A stretch of DNA of 11,812 nucleotides from an uncultured Wenzhouxiangella sp. (GTDB lineage: Bacteria; Pseudomonadota; Gammaproteobacteria; Xanthomonadales; Wenzhouxiangellaceae), in the NCBI GenBank assembly GCA_937876395.1, contig CALEIM010000032.1, positions 1 through 11,812 on the forward strand, read 5' to 3'. The translations under genes and the position numbers were made by a program. The stretch's first letter is position 1. Each line of letters begins with the position of its first letter. Shown here piece by piece: positions 11,669-11,812 of this stretch. The notes below the pieces were generated by a model. The model made no database searches. It saw nothing but the letters and a program-made list of their open reading frames with translations, and had not been told where the DNA came from.

Positions 11669-11812
11669 GTGAGCAGAATTGTGCTGATTGTCCTGGCTGC
11701 AGCCTGGCTGGTGCCGGCGGCGGCAGCCCCGAGCGCACCCGCGCGGTGGACTACGACGCCGCCACCCGCGCCATGCAGGCGGCGGAGCAGGCGGGCGTGA
11801 AGCGGTTCGTGA
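11669..11812 (+). pseudogene. Broken or frame-disrupted NAD(P)-binding SDR-type gene, cut at window edge
   Basis: AGGAG at 11656-11660 stands eight bases before a GTG at 11669. From that GTG the frame encodes a signal-peptide-like start (MSRIVLIVLAAAWLVPAAAA), then low-quality Pro/Arg-rich sequence, and stops at 11798-11800 after 43 residues. In the frame shifted by two, bases from about 11716 to the edge encode GAGGGSPERTRAVDYDAA followed by TRAMQAAEQAGVKRFV. This matches the internal region of atypical short-chain dehydrogenases or NmrA-like NAD(P)-binding proteins (compare VDYxGAxxxIDAAxxAGVKRFVxxS), normally at residues 75-110. The expected N-terminal GxxGxxG nucleotide-binding loop is absent between the GTG and this block. 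Either about 60 residues were deleted with loss of frame, possibly between the CCTGGCTG direct repeats at 11692-11699 and 11703-11710, or the sequence has an assembly error. The alternative, a tiny secreted peptide, is less likely. Confidence 0.5.

Noticed and set aside
1..11812. CRISPR array, insertion sequence, integrase or attachment site next to the tRNA genes
   Set aside because: No evenly spaced repeats, transposase or recombinase motifs were seen, and neither tRNA 3' end appears duplicated elsewhere in the window.

Overview
The window looks like chromosomal DNA from a GC-rich gammaproteobacterium. The evidence is a urocanase, a DsbB, a class II DAHP synthase, two tRNA genes with encoded CCA ends, ATGA-coupled operons and -10 boxes of the TATACT/TACAAT type. 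The gene mix would fit a Xanthomonadales- or Chromatiales-like marine or halophilic lineage, but that placement is inference. No insertion sequence, phage gene, integrase, CRISPR array or rRNA is visible.

Layout from left to right. 1-451 (minus) is the N-terminal third of urocanate hydratase (hutU), cut by the window edge. 517-819 (minus) is a 100-residue membrane protein of unknown function. It diverges, across a compact shared promoter region, from a secreted or lipoprotein-like alpha/beta hydrolase with a TTG start (931-2250, plus). dsbB (2317-2835) follows, apparently on a leaderless or very short-leader transcript, and overlaps a class II DAHP synthase gene (2832-4214) by four bases. tRNA-Cys(GCA) lies at 4338-4411.

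The centre of interest is a minus-strand cluster from 8734 down to 4446: pgsB, pgsC and pgsW, each pair overlapping by ATGA. These encode a Mur-ligase-like poly-gamma-glutamate synthetase, its membrane partner and an accessory membrane-anchored protein. After a 70-base gap containing nested inverted repeats comes a secreted protein with Sel1 repeats flanking a TonB C-terminal domain. A PgsA/CapA homologue is not in the cluster. pgsB has a perfect TATAAT box and a strong AAGGAGG ribosome-binding site, but the codon at the right distance is AUC; the first conventional start lies 48 bases further in and would remove most of the N-terminal membrane segment. The cluster is likely to make or export an anionic gamma-linked polyglutamate, possibly as capsule or osmoprotectant, in a Gram-negative cell.

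Divergent from pgsB is tRNA-Leu(UAA) (8836-8922). An AI-2E family membrane transporter (8925-10151, minus) ends two bases from it, and divergent from the transporter is a lone arginine deiminase gene (arcA, 10311-11555). The right edge (11669-11812) begins a gene with a good ribosome-binding site and GTG start, but its frame closes after 43 codons, while another frame encodes a clear internal piece of an NAD(P)-binding atypical short-chain dehydrogenase. This suggests a broken or chimeric gene.
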